From positions 1-64,000 of the forward strand of contig JAQYWR010000035.1 in the NCBI GenBank assembly GCA_029379225.1: 64,000 bases of DNA, read 5' to 3'. Origin of the DNA: Nostoc sp. S4. Its GTDB lineage: Bacteria; Cyanobacteriota; Cyanobacteriia; Cyanobacteriales; Nostocaceae. Below, piece by piece: positions 43,242-52,201 of the stretch (positions are counted from its first letter, which is position 1; each line of letters starts with the position of its first letter). The notes below the pieces were generated by a model. That model did not search any database. It was not told the origin of the DNA and was given only the letters and a program-made list of their open reading frames with translations. A program made the position numbers and the translations under genes.

Positions 43242-45425
43242 CTACAGATTTTTGACAATTGCCCCGAAATCACCTAAAACCCGGGCATGATTGCGAACTA
43301 ATCCCAGCAGATGTAATCGATTGCGCTTAATTTCTGGATCGGGGTACATTACTAAAACGCTATCCGCCCCATCAAAAAAATTACTAACTGTCGGAGCAAT
43401 TTTTGCTAGGGCTGCTACTAATAGTTGATAATTTCTAGTCTGTTGTGCGGCTTGGGTTTCTGGTACTAAATCTACTAAGGCATTATATAAAAGTACCTCA
43501 GAAGGCTTTTGGAATAGTTCTTTTTGGATTACGGCTGTTGGTTGTAGCTGTATGAGATCTAAATCACCGAACGAGGCTAAGCGTGTGGAACGGTTAACGG
43601 TTTCGTAGATGCTATTTAAAGTCCCGTTGTTGCGAATTTCTTGCAGATATAAGGCGCGATCGCGGACATCTAACAAATCCTTTAATGCCCGTTCTGTATA
43701 TTCTGGATCGTTTTCTCCTAAAACTGCATTTACTAAGTCATAATCAATCTGTTTTTCTTCTTGCAATAAAGTCCGAATACGTTGTAAGAAAAATTCTTGT
43801 AATGCTGCGGTTAATGATGTCAAATCTTTATGGTATTTGGCTGTAAAGTCTGTTGCTATTTGCAAGAGTAAATCATCTAAATTTATTGCTAAATTAGCAA
43901 ACCAAGTAATTTTTACCACTGCATTGGCAGCACGGCGCAAAGCAAAGGGATCGGAAGAACCAGAAGGAATTAAACCTAAACCAAAGATACTCACTAAAGT
44001 ATCTAATCTATCTGCTAAACCGACAATTTGACCTGTGAGTGTTTCCGGTAAAATGTCACCGGCTCCTGTTGGTAAGTAGTGTTGAAAAATTGCCCTTGCG
44101 ACTTCGCTATCTTCACCACTAGCTAAGGCATATTTTTCTCCCATAATGCCTTGCAATTCTGGGAATTCATATACCATTTGGGTGACCAAATCTGCTTTGC
44201 ACAATAAAGCAGCACGGTGGATTTTTTGGCTTTGATTTGTTCCTAGTTTTAGTTGGTTAGTTATTTGCTCGGCAATCTTCACTACTCTATCTACTTTGAC
44301 TCGCAAAGAACCCAATTCTTCTTGGAAAGTGACTGTTTCTAATTTAGGTAAAAAGCTTTCTAAAGGCTTGGTTAAATCAGTTTCGTAGAAAAATCTGCCA
44401 TCAGCTAATCTGGCACGAATTACTCTTTCATTGCCCACGGCAACAATATCTGATTTTTGGGGATCGGCATTAGAAATGGTGATGAAGTTGGGCAATAGTT
44501 CTTGCTGAAAACTACCTGATTTAAACACAGGAAAATAACGTTGATGAGTAACCATAACTTCTGTAACTACCTCAGTCGGTAATTCCAAAAATTCTGGTTC
44601 AAATTTACCGACAACTGCCGAAGGATATTCGACAAGGTTGGTTACTTCCTCTAATAAATCGGGGTAAATTACTGTATATCCACCTAACTTTTTGGCTACT
44701 GTATTTACTTGCTCTGTGATTAAATTTGCCCGTTCTTCTGGGTCAACAGTAACGTAGGCTTCTTTGAGGGTTATGATATAATCCGTAGCCTGGGTAATTG
44801 TCACAGGTTGAGGATGTAAGACGCGATGACCTTGGGTCAGGCGATCGCTATGAATCGTTTTAGAACCATTCACCAATTCTAAAGGCAGCACCTTATCATC
44901 TAGCAAAGCTATCAACCAGCGAATTGGTCGGGAAAACCTCGCATCTCCATCACCCCAACGCATCAACCGCTTACCTTCCAAACCCCAAATCCACTGGGGA
45001 ATCAGTTGTGTCAAAATTTCTGCCACTGGACGCCCGGGAATTCTTTTTTGTACAAACACAAAATCCCCTTTATCAGTCGGGCGAACGGACAACGCCTCGA
45101 CTTCCACACCCTGCTTTTTGGCAAAGCCTACTGCTGCTGGTGTCGGCTGACCATCTTTAAAAGCAGCACTAGCAGGAGGCCCTTTAATTTCTTCTTCTCG
45201 GTTTGGTTGCTGGGATGGTAGACCTTTAATCAATACCGCCAAACGCCGAGGAGTACCAAACACTGAGACATCGCCCTTAAGGCTGTTTGCTGTCAAACTT
45301 TGGGGAATACGCTCTTGCCATTGCACTAAGGCATTACTGAGAAAGCTTGCAGGTAGTTCTTCTGTACCAACTTCTAATAAAAACGTTAAATGTGCTGATT
45401 GAGTAATGTTTTTGGCTTGAATCAT
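43242..45425 (-). CDS. glyS: Glycine--tRNA ligase beta subunit
   Basis: 727 aa, normal length. Beta chain of the alpha2-beta2 bacterial glycyl-tRNA synthetase. Starts with FLLEVGTEELPASFLSNALV, followed by GTPRRLAVLIKGLP, the EIKGPPASAAF motif and RWGDGDARFSRPIRWLIALL. The HD-like core (HRAALLCKADLVTQMVYEFP, ELQGIMGEKYAL) and the C-terminal DALR-type tRNA-binding region (HLLGLVRNHARVLGDFGAIV) are complete. The alpha subunit gene is not nearby, which is usual in cyanobacteria. murD follows 84 bp downstream on the same strand, so the two may be co-transcribed. Confidence 0.96.
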   Translation of the reverse strand: MIQAKNITQSAHLTFLLEVGTEELPASFLSNALVQWQERIPQSLTANSLKGDVSVFGTPRRLAVLIKGLPSQQPNREEEIKGPPASAAFKDGQPTPAAVGFAKKQGVEVEALSVRPTDKGDFVFVQKRIPGRPVAEILTQLIPQWIWGLEGKRLMRWGDGDARFSRPIRWLIALLDDKVLPLELVNGSKTIHSDRLTQGHRVLHPQPVTITQATDYIITLKEAYVTVDPEERANLITEQVNTVAKKLGGYTVIYPDLLEEVTNLVEYPSAVVGKFEPEFLELPTEVVTEVMVTHQRYFPVFKSGSFQQELLPNFITISNADPQKSDIVAVGNERVIRARLADGRFFYETDLTKPLESFLPKLETVTFQEELGSLRVKVDRVVKIAEQITNQLKLGTNQSQKIHRAALLCKADLVTQMVYEFPELQGIMGEKYALASGEDSEVARAIFQHYLPTGAGDILPETLTGQIVGLADRLDTLVSIFGLGLIPSGSSDPFALRRAANAVVKITWFANLAINLDDLLLQIATDFTAKYHKDLTSLTAALQEFFLQRIRTLLQEEKQIDYDLVNAVLGENDPEYTERALKDLLDVRDRALYLQEIRNNGTLNSIYETVNRSTRLASFGDLDLIQLQPTAVIQKELFQKPSEVLLYNALVDLVPETQAAQQTRNYQLLVAALAKIAPTVSNFFDGADSVLVMYPDPEIKRNRLHLLGLVRNHARVLGDFGAIVKNL

Positions 45426-45533
45426 CTATTTAATACACAAAAAATACACAATATTCATCAAGACAAGTGTATAGCAACAATTGACACGTATATTTTAATA
45501 CTTAATAGCTACACAGCTTTGGTACCACCAAAA

Positions 45534-45660
45534 TTATAGCGGTTCTCGTTTGGATGAAATACGCTTCAACCCTACCCCCAACCCCTAAGAGCGAGTTTTG
45601 AGGGCAGCAAACGCTCTTTGGGGTGATGACTGTAGTGCAACCAAGTGATAACCGCTATAA
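45534..45660. repeat. 127-bp MITE-like element with 20-bp terminal inverted repeats
   Basis: Ends TTATAGCGGTTCTCGTTTGG (45534-45553) and its complement at 45641-45660 with three mismatches; the outer 11 bp are perfect. The interior has a CCCTACCCCCAACCCCTAAG tract. No coding capacity. The rest of 45426-45930 holds the block at 45661-45830 and a CTCCTGCC tract (45888-45915). Confidence 0.75.
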
Positions 45661-45830
45661 GATCCCCTGCAAGTGTAAAAACTGAAGTGAATCCCTAGAA
45701 GGATAGCTCAAGTTCAAGAGGCAGCTATGCTGAAGGAACCCACCCTTAGAAAGGTAGGACTTAGACTGTAGACGTTTTATACCGCACTCCGTGCCGCGGC
45801 GCTAACGCTGCAAGCAGTCTCAGTATAATT
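45661..45830. other. Unassigned structured non-coding block
   Basis: A stretch with RNA-like character: GGATAGCTCAAGTTCAAGAG, GCAGCTATGCTGAAGGAACC and CACCCTTAGAAAGGTAGGAC follow each other. The phrases recall 3' ends of IS200/IS605 (TnpB-type) elements, but I cannot confirm this. No tnpB frame is nearby. The 3' part GCCGCGGCGCTAACGCTGC is a dispersed GC-rich word. Confidence 0.3.
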
Positions 45831-45930
45831 ATTAGTTTAAACTGGGCTTTAAACCCAGCAACTTTTGTTTTAATTGATACTCTTAACCTCCTGCCTCCTG
45901 CCTCCTAACTCCTGCCTTTCTTGGTAATTA

Positions 45931-48900
45931 CTAGCTTTCGGAAGTTTCCTGAGAGAACTTTTTATGAATAGTTCTTGTGGATTCCCCATCAGCAGCTACC
46001 GTGATCAGATAGTCCATTAAACCATCTGAAAAGGGAAGACGTAAGTGGAAGGTACCATCGGGTTTGATTTTGATGGTATTACCACCAATGGCTACGGTTG
46101 TATTTGGTTCGGTTGCTCCGTGAATAATTAACTCTGCATCTGCAACAAACCAAAAATCTCCGTGAGGACGACTGAAGACACGAATATTAGCTGAACGCGC
46201 TATGGGTAACCAACGATCGCCATCTGCAACATAACCAATTTCAGCCATATAATCACGATCGCTCACGGGAATTGCCACAAAGCGATCGCTTGCTACTTCT
46301 TCACATTCATACTGCTGTACAAGCTGGGGAGTTTGATAACTCAGATCGATTTGTGTAACATCATACACTCGTATTGCTAAGTGAGAAGCACCTTGTTGTC
46401 GCAGCAGTTGCTTTTGAGTTGGGGAAATGTACCAGGAGACATAAGCCCATTTGGGAGTGCGGGGTGTAAGAACAATATCGCTTTCTGGTTCTGCATCTAC
46501 CAAGCCATTATCTGTTTGGCTGACTGCGGCTAAATCTTCTGGGAGCGGATCTGGCTCGATCGGATTGAAAACACGCACAATTGCTGAACGCGCTATGGGT
46601 TGCCAGCGTTCGCCTTTAGCGATATAGCCAATTTCAGCTATGTAGTCGCGATCGCTTGCGGGAATATCTATGCTCTTAGTGAGTAATTCTTCACTTTCGT
46701 ACTGCTCTAGAAGCCGGGGAGTTTGATAACTCAGGTCAATGCCTGTTACATCATACAGCCGCACTAACAATTGAGAGACGCCTTGTTGTTGCAGTACTGA
46801 TTTTTTGGTTTCGGAAATCTCCCAGGAAATATCAGCCCATGCCTGAGTGCGCTGTGTCAGCACAATCGTGCTGTGTTCTTCTGCATCGCCCAAGTTATTA
46901 TCTTCTGCAATTGGATCTTGACCCACAGGGCTGAAAACACGCACAATTGCTGAACGCGCTATGGGAAACCAGCGTTCGCCTTCAGCAAGATAACCAATTT
47001 CAGCGATATAATCGCGATCGCTTGCGGGAATATCTACGCTCTTAGTGAGTAATTCTTCACTTTCGTACTGCTCTACAAGTTGGGGAGTTTGATGACTCAA
47101 TTCAATGCCAGTCACATCATACAGCCGCACTAACAATTGAGAAACGCCTTGCTGTCGCAGCGCTGACATTTGGCTTTCAGAAATCTCCCAAAGGATATTA
47201 GCCGATCTATAACTGCGCGGTGTCAGCACAATTGTGCTGTGTTCTTCTGTATCAGCTGTTTGGCTCGCGGGTAAATCTTCCACAACCGGATCTGGCTTGG
47301 GAGGACTGAAGAAGCGCACAATTGCTGAATGGGCTATGGGAAACCAGCGTTCGTCTTCAGCAAGATAGCCAATTTCGGCTATGTAATCGCGATCGCTTGT
47401 CGGAATATCTATGCTCTTAGTGAGTAATTCTTCACTTTCGTACTGCTCTAGAAGCTGGGGAGTTTGATAACTCAGGTCAACGCCAGTTACATCATACAGC
47501 CGCACTATCAATTGAGAAACACCTTGTTTTCGCAGCGCTGACTTTTGGCTTTCGGAAATCTCCCAAGAGACATCAGCTGATTTATAACTGCGTGGTGTCA
47601 GCACAATTGTGCTGTGTTCTTCTGTATCAACTGTTTGGCTCGCGGGTAAATCTTCCACAACCGGATCTGGCTTGGGAGGACTGAAGAAGCGCACAATTGC
47701 TGAATGGGCTATGGGAAACCAGCGTTCGCCTTCAGCAAGATAGCCAATTTCAGCTATGTAGTCGCGATCGCTTGCCGGAATATCTACGCTCTTAGTGAGT
47801 AATTCTTCACTTTCGTACTCTTGTACAAGCCGAGGAGCTTGATAACTCAAGTCAATGCCAGTCACATCATACAACCGCACTAGCAATTGAGAAACACCTT
47901 GTTTTCGCAGTGCTGACTTTTGGCTTTCGGAAATCTCCCAAGAGATATCAGCCGATGTTTGAGTGCGCGGTGTCAGCACAATTGTGCTGTGTTCTTCTGC
48001 ATTTACTAAACCATTAGCTGTTTCGGCTGCTATCGGTACATTGTCAACTGTACTAGCCCAAGCTCCAATTCCTGCTCCAGCTGCCACAGCAGCACTAGTT
48101 AGGGATTCTGACTCTAAGAAATCTATAGGGGGTTCGGCTGCATCTGCTACCACATTCAAGGCATCTTCTGGCAATTCTGGCAATTCGAGTAGTGATGCTG
48201 TTTCTGCCTCAGGCATTTCATCCGCTACTACGTTGCCGGATTCTGATAAGACTGTATCTTCAGTTGAGGTGATACTTTCTAGCCATTCTAATTCTGCCTG
48301 GAGTTCTTCTGGCGTCACATCTTCGGTAAGTTCTGTGTCCCAATAGTCAAAATTAGAAGTCACTTTTGGCACATCTGGTAATTCAGGCAGTAGGGTTGTC
48401 TCTTCAGATAAAGGCAATTCTCTATCAGATGCTTCTTCTGGAATATTCCCTAACTGAGGATATGGAGTATTGACAACAGCCGCAGGAGCTTCTATATCCC
48501 ATGCTACTTCACTGGACTCTGGATGAGAATTTTCAGTATTATTACTTGTTTCAATCGTATCATCTTCCGAGTCTGTTTCTTTGTCAGCAAAGGTAGACCA
48601 AGTAGCTGTCCCTATTCCTGTTGCTAGAGCAGCACCACCCATTAATGCTGCGGCTCCTAAGTTATTCTCCAAGCCATGAGCTACGCTTGAGCTTGTGCCA
48701 TTAGTTGGCTGTTTTAGAGTACCATTCTGTGTGAAGTTAGATGACTGACCATAAATTTGAAAAGGAGTGCGCTCGGGAGTTTCGGGTTCTGGCAACTCAA
48801 GGTTAGTAGTAGGATTGCTCGCGGTTTGGAGATCGTCTGTGCTGGGTGGATAAGGATTTGGTTGTGGTAAGTTATTTGTTTTCTGTGACAAGGATGGTCG

Positions 48901-50031
48901 TCTGCCTAAAAACCACCAAAGTAAGACTCCGCCTACAGCAGTGACGAACAAAGGTAAGAGCAACCAAAATGGTGTTTCCCTATTGACAATTGGAGCTGTT
49001 TGTGGCTTTGCAGGAGCCACAAACGGCTGTTCGCCAAATACAGAAGTAGTTGCATTGGGAGAAGGTGTAGCAGCCGATGTCGTTTCTTTGCTGGGGGAGG
49101 CTGTAAGAGCTGATTGTGATACGCTGGCTGCTACAGCCTCAGCTTCAGTGACTCTAGCTTGTTCTATAGCCTGCTGTCCTACTGGTGCAAGGGTAAAGCC
49201 GAGAAAAGCTGCTGTACCTAAGCTGGGATTTTTTTTGTAAACGTAAACTAATGGTTGCGAAAAAGGATATTTGGCATCGTTTGGCAAGGTTTGATGTAAT
49301 TGCAGAACTCGCACACCTTGTAACTTCGACACCTGATTAGCTAGCACATAGCTGATACCGTCTTTGCCCAGGTCTTTGACGATTTCGGCAGTATTGTCCT
49401 GAGTTAGTTGAATGGCAGTCGAGCCTGTAGCAAATTTAGCAGCTTTGAAGGCTGGATAATCACGAAAAGTATCGCGAGTATCGCTCGTTTGCGGGCGATC
49501 GATTACCCGAATCTTAGCGTTAGGACCGCCCAATTGCGACCAATTTGTAATTTGTCCCCGGAATATTCGGGCGAATTGCTTACTAGTCAAACTTTGCTTG
49601 AAAGGATTCTCTGTACCAACCACGATCGCAATTTTTTCACGGCGCAAGCGGACTTGCTCGAGTCCTAGTGCTTTTTCTGCTGGCGTTAAACCACGACCCA
49701 TTGCTACTATGTCGATTTTGCGATCTAGCAAATCTCTCAGTGCCCGGTCGACGCCATTGGCAGCAATTTCAACCTTTGTGCCCGAAAACTGTTTTTCAAA
49801 ACTGTCTTTGAGTCCTTGGTTAATTACAGTTAAGCTACTTGAACCATCAATTCGCACTGTCGTTCCATTTTCCACTGTTTGCGGTAATGGGAAAGACGGA
49901 GTTTGGGGTGCAGATTGCGCCAGTAGCATGGGTGCTGAAATTACCACAGTTGCTGCCATTGGGGTTGTAGCTAAGGCAACCCATAATACCAGCTTGACTA
50001 TCAAAGTATCTTTTTTTTCTTGTTGCCACAT
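45931..50031 (-). CDS. PstS-like substrate-binding domain / membrane helix / five DUF4912 repeats
   Basis: 1366 aa. Hydrophobic N-terminus (LVLWVALATTPMAATVVISA) as signal or anchor. Residues ~50-300 are a phosphate-binding-protein-like domain (VRIDGSSSLTVINQGLKDSF, KIAIVVGTENPF, GQITNWSQLGG). A membrane helix follows at ~350-370 (FWLLLPLFVTAVGGVLLWWF), then a long acidic, Pro/Thr-rich linker (~375-680) with two Ala/Gly-rich hydrophobic stretches. Five DUF4912 units of ~100 aa, spaced ~115 (STIVLTPR, WEISESQKSALR, GVSQLLVRLYDVTGIDLSYQ, SDRDYIAEIGY), and a final beta domain (ELIIHGATEPNTTVAIGG) complete it. Members are fused differently in other cyanobacteria; function unknown. Inferred: a periplasm-facing sensor linked to repeats. 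Confidence 0.85.
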   Translation of the reverse strand: MWQQEKKDTLIVKLVLWVALATTPMAATVVISAPMLLAQSAPQTPSFPLPQTVENGTTVRIDGSSSLTVINQGLKDSFEKQFSGTKVEIAANGVDRALRDLLDRKIDIVAMGRGLTPAEKALGLEQVRLRREKIAIVVGTENPFKQSLTSKQFARIFRGQITNWSQLGGPNAKIRVIDRPQTSDTRDTFRDYPAFKAAKFATGSTAIQLTQDNTAEIVKDLGKDGISYVLANQVSKLQGVRVLQLHQTLPNDAKYPFSQPLVYVYKKNPSLGTAAFLGFTLAPVGQQAIEQARVTEAEAVAASVSQSALTASPSKETTSAATPSPNATTSVFGEQPFVAPAKPQTAPIVNRETPFWLLLPLFVTAVGGVLLWWFLGRRPSLSQKTNNLPQPNPYPPSTDDLQTASNPTTNLELPEPETPERTPFQIYGQSSNFTQNGTLKQPTNGTSSSVAHGLENNLGAAALMGGAALATGIGTATWSTFADKETDSEDDTIETSNNTENSHPESSEVAWDIEAPAAVVNTPYPQLGNIPEEASDRELPLSEETTLLPELPDVPKVTSNFDYWDTELTEDVTPEELQAELEWLESITSTEDTVLSESGNVVADEMPEAETASLLELPELPEDALNVVADAAEPPIDFLESESLTSAAVAAGAGIGAWASTVDNVPIAAETANGLVNAEEHSTIVLTPRTQTSADISWEISESQKSALRKQGVSQLLVRLYDVTGIDLSYQAPRLVQEYESEELLTKSVDIPASDRDYIAEIGYLAEGERWFPIAHSAIVRFFSPPKPDPVVEDLPASQTVDTEEHSTIVLTPRSYKSADVSWEISESQKSALRKQGVSQLIVRLYDVTGVDLSYQTPQLLEQYESEELLTKSIDIPTSDRDYIAEIGYLAEDERWFPIAHSAIVRFFSPPKPDPVVEDLPASQTADTEEHSTIVLTPRSYRSANILWEISESQMSALRQQGVSQLLVRLYDVTGIELSHQTPQLVEQYESEELLTKSVDIPASDRDYIAEIGYLAEGERWFPIARSAIVRVFSPVGQDPIAEDNNLGDAEEHSTIVLTQRTQAWADISWEISETKKSVLQQQGVSQLLVRLYDVTGIDLSYQTPRLLEQYESEELLTKSIDIPASDRDYIAEIGYIAKGERWQPIARSAIVRVFNPIEPDPLPEDLAAVSQTDNGLVDAEPESDIVLTPRTPKWAYVSWYISPTQKQLLRQQGASHLAIRVYDVTQIDLSYQTPQLVQQYECEEVASDRFVAIPVSDRDYMAEIGYVADGDRWLPIARSANIRVFSRPHGDFWFVADAELIIHGATEPNTTVAIGGNTIKIKPDGTFHLRLPFSDGLMDYLITVAADGESTRTIHKKFSQETSES

Positions 50032-50415
50032 ATGCCCGTTATTAAACTAAAAAATAGAAAGCCTGCCAGCTTTAATCACGATCTTTTTATGGATTATGCA
50101 GGAGACGCGCTAATTATACATCTGTGTTATATTTCTTATCATTTATTGTAAATATTTGTGTCAATATATACTTCGCTTGACTTTAACTATTTCTTTTTTG
50201 CTAGAGAGAATTTAGTTGAGTAAAAATTCTCGACAATAGTTATTTTTTATACTGGAATTAAATCTTGTCCAATGATAGCCAAGCTGCGAAAATTAGCTAA
50301 ATAATTAAGATAGTATAAACACTTATTAAATATATTGTATAGTGTAAAATTTAAGTTTGATTTAAATATTATAGAAGTTATAGTATTGATATTTTTTATG
50401 TTTAAATTGCTGGGT
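50032..50415. other. AT-rich divergent intergenic region
   Basis: 384 bp between the DUF4912 protein gene (minus) and a membrane-protein gene (plus). Strongly AT-rich; must hold both promoters. No repeat or operator recognised. Confidence 0.4.
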
Positions 50416-52026
50416 ATGAGGCAACAAAATGTACACAAAACAACTCTGACAACTACGGGTTGGATAATATTAGAAATCATCACAGTTTTGCTACTGCTGT
50501 GTGTCAAGGAATTATTGTTTGATATCATGGCAAGAAATGATATTGACGCTCTGCCTTTAGCAAGACAGTTTGCTGACCATAACTGGGTTCCAGGAGATTG
50601 GTCTGTTAATCAACCACCTGTTTACCGAGTATTGTTTCAAACTTTATTTGGCTCGCTCATAGCAAGTTGGGGATTTCTGGTTAGTTCGATAATCGGGCGA
50701 TTATTTTGCTACACGCTGATAGCTTGGGCACTAGTACTCATAGGGCGAAAACTGGGATTGAATTTGTCTTTACTGATGTTGGCAGTTGCAATGTTTTTCT
50801 TCGATAAACAAGGTGTTGCTGCTGGAGAAAGAATCGTAGGAGTACTAGAAACGAAGATATTTGCTTATGCTATGGTTTTGTTTGCGATCGCCTTCATGCT
50901 GAGGAAACGTTATCGTCTGATGGCTGTTCTGTTAGGGCTAGCAACTTCATTCCATGTTCTAGTAGGTGGTTATACAACTTTATTTGTAGTAGCTTGGCTG
51001 ATTTTAAAACGAAAAACCCATTTTCCAAGTATGCGGGAGCTTGGGTTTATTGTTCCGCTATACCTGATAGGAAGTGTATTCGGTCTCAAAGCGGTACTCG
51101 GAGAATTGTCCAGTCCAACTCCTGCAAGCCCAATCTCACCTACGTATATATATGTCTTTCTCAGGATGCCCTACCACCTGAATCCCTTGTCCTGGCCTGC
51201 ATATTGGTGGATAGTTCCAATATTTTACCTGATGATGCTTGTGGGCAGTGCTGGTATCCTTTGGTTCAATCGTCCCACTCAAGCGCTACCCGAACAGTTT
51301 GAAGAATACGAAGCTCGTAGAGGGCTGTTTGAGTTTACACTAATCAGTCTAGTCCCCTTTTTACTGGGAGTAATTATCGCTCCATTCGACTCTCAAGGAA
51401 CCTTGCTACAGTATTATCTTTTCCGTGTAGGCGATGTAATGTTGCACCTCAACGCCTGCCTGTTGTTCGTATGTGCTTTGGATCGAATCTTCACAAGTAG
51501 AAAACAACAAAGAGTGCTGATACTGATATGTAGTTTATTAGTGAGTATAAGCATTGTCAAGGCATTTCCTACCTTTGAGAAAGATTTTCAGTCTACACTT
51601 AATTTTCCTGACGAAGTGCAGGAGGTAGACCCTCAGTGGAAAGATATGGCTGCTTGGATCCGAAAAAATACCCCAAAAAATGCCACATTCGTATCTCCAC
51701 CTGTTGAACATAGCAACTTCATTTGGTTGACAGAGCGTCCAACCATTGCCAAGTATAAGTTGATGGCTCAGACTAAAGCGGCAACATTAGAGTGGTTTTC
51801 ACGTATGCGTGACTTGAGTGGTAATTTTAACGGGGTCGATCCATTGACTCAGTTTAGTGAAAAACTACTTACAGAGGGTTATAACAACTTGACAACCGAT
51901 GGAGCTAAGGCGCTGATAGTGAAATATCACGCTTCGTATTTTGTAACTCACATTCAACATCGACTAGATCTGCCAGTTGCTTACCGTAACAAATCCTATG
52001 TTCTGTATGCAAAACAACAAGATTAG
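50416..52026 (+). CDS. Polytopic membrane protein, DUF6798-like
   Basis: 536 aa from the ATG at 50416; upstream in-frame starts at 50398 (ATG) and 50335 (TTG) are possible. About ten membrane helices, beginning TGWIILEIITVLLLLCVKEL, then a periplasmic loop with NDIDALPLARQFADHNWVPG and NQPPVYRVLFQTLFG. This resembles the first loop of GT-C type glycosyltransferases. The C-terminal soluble part (~430-536) contains DMAAWIRKNTPKNATFVSPP and FSRMRDLSGNFNGVDP. That fits the DUF6798 family as I remember it, though the family assignment is from memory. A role in surface glycan handling is possible but unproven. Confidence 0.75.
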   Translation: MRQQNVHKTTLTTTGWIILEIITVLLLLCVKELLFDIMARNDIDALPLARQFADHNWVPGDWSVNQPPVYRVLFQTLFGSLIASWGFLVSSIIGRLFCYTLIAWALVLIGRKLGLNLSLLMLAVAMFFFDKQGVAAGERIVGVLETKIFAYAMVLFAIAFMLRKRYRLMAVLLGLATSFHVLVGGYTTLFVVAWLILKRKTHFPSMRELGFIVPLYLIGSVFGLKAVLGELSSPTPASPISPTYIYVFLRMPYHLNPLSWPAYWWIVPIFYLMMLVGSAGILWFNRPTQALPEQFEEYEARRGLFEFTLISLVPFLLGVIIAPFDSQGTLLQYYLFRVGDVMLHLNACLLFVCALDRIFTSRKQQRVLILICSLLVSISIVKAFPTFEKDFQSTLNFPDEVQEVDPQWKDMAAWIRKNTPKNATFVSPPVEHSNFIWLTERPTIAKYKLMAQTKAATLEWFSRMRDLSGNFNGVDPLTQFSEKLLTEGYNNLTTDGAKALIVKYHASYFVTHIQHRLDLPVAYRNKSYVLYAKQQD

Positions 52027-52066
52027 AACTCCTAAAAATTGATACAGCAGTTTTTTTTGCATGAAG

Positions 52067-52180
52067 TATAGCCGTAGTCACACCCTTTAGGACATAATGA
52101 CAAGCGTGAAAGCTAGTAATAGTAATAGTTTTACCTTCTGCCTCCTGCCCCTTGCCTCCTGCCTCCTGCCTCCTGCTATA
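52067..52180 (+). repeat. Dispersed element family B, copy 3
   Basis: 114 bp from TATAGCCGTAGTCACACC to CTCCTGCTATA with inverted TATAGC/GCTATA ends; the inner tract is a repeated CTCCTGCC word. Longer than copies 1 and 2 because of extra CTCCTGCC units. It fills the gap between two convergent genes. Confidence 0.85.
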
Positions 52181-52201
52181 CAAAGCTATTGAATTCTTTT
52201 T

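Noticed and set aside
45661..45830. tRNA or group II intron domain
   Set aside because: No acceptor/anticodon cloverleaf and no GAGC...GUUC-type domain V hairpin could be drawn.
47963..48346. Plus-strand Ser/Ala-rich frame inside the DUF4912 gene
   Set aside because: It is the complement of the acidic Glu/Ala linker.
50247..50528. 93-codon minus-strand frame at the start of the membrane-protein gene
   Set aside because: It overlaps the real N-terminal region and is Asn/Ile-rich from AT-rich DNA.
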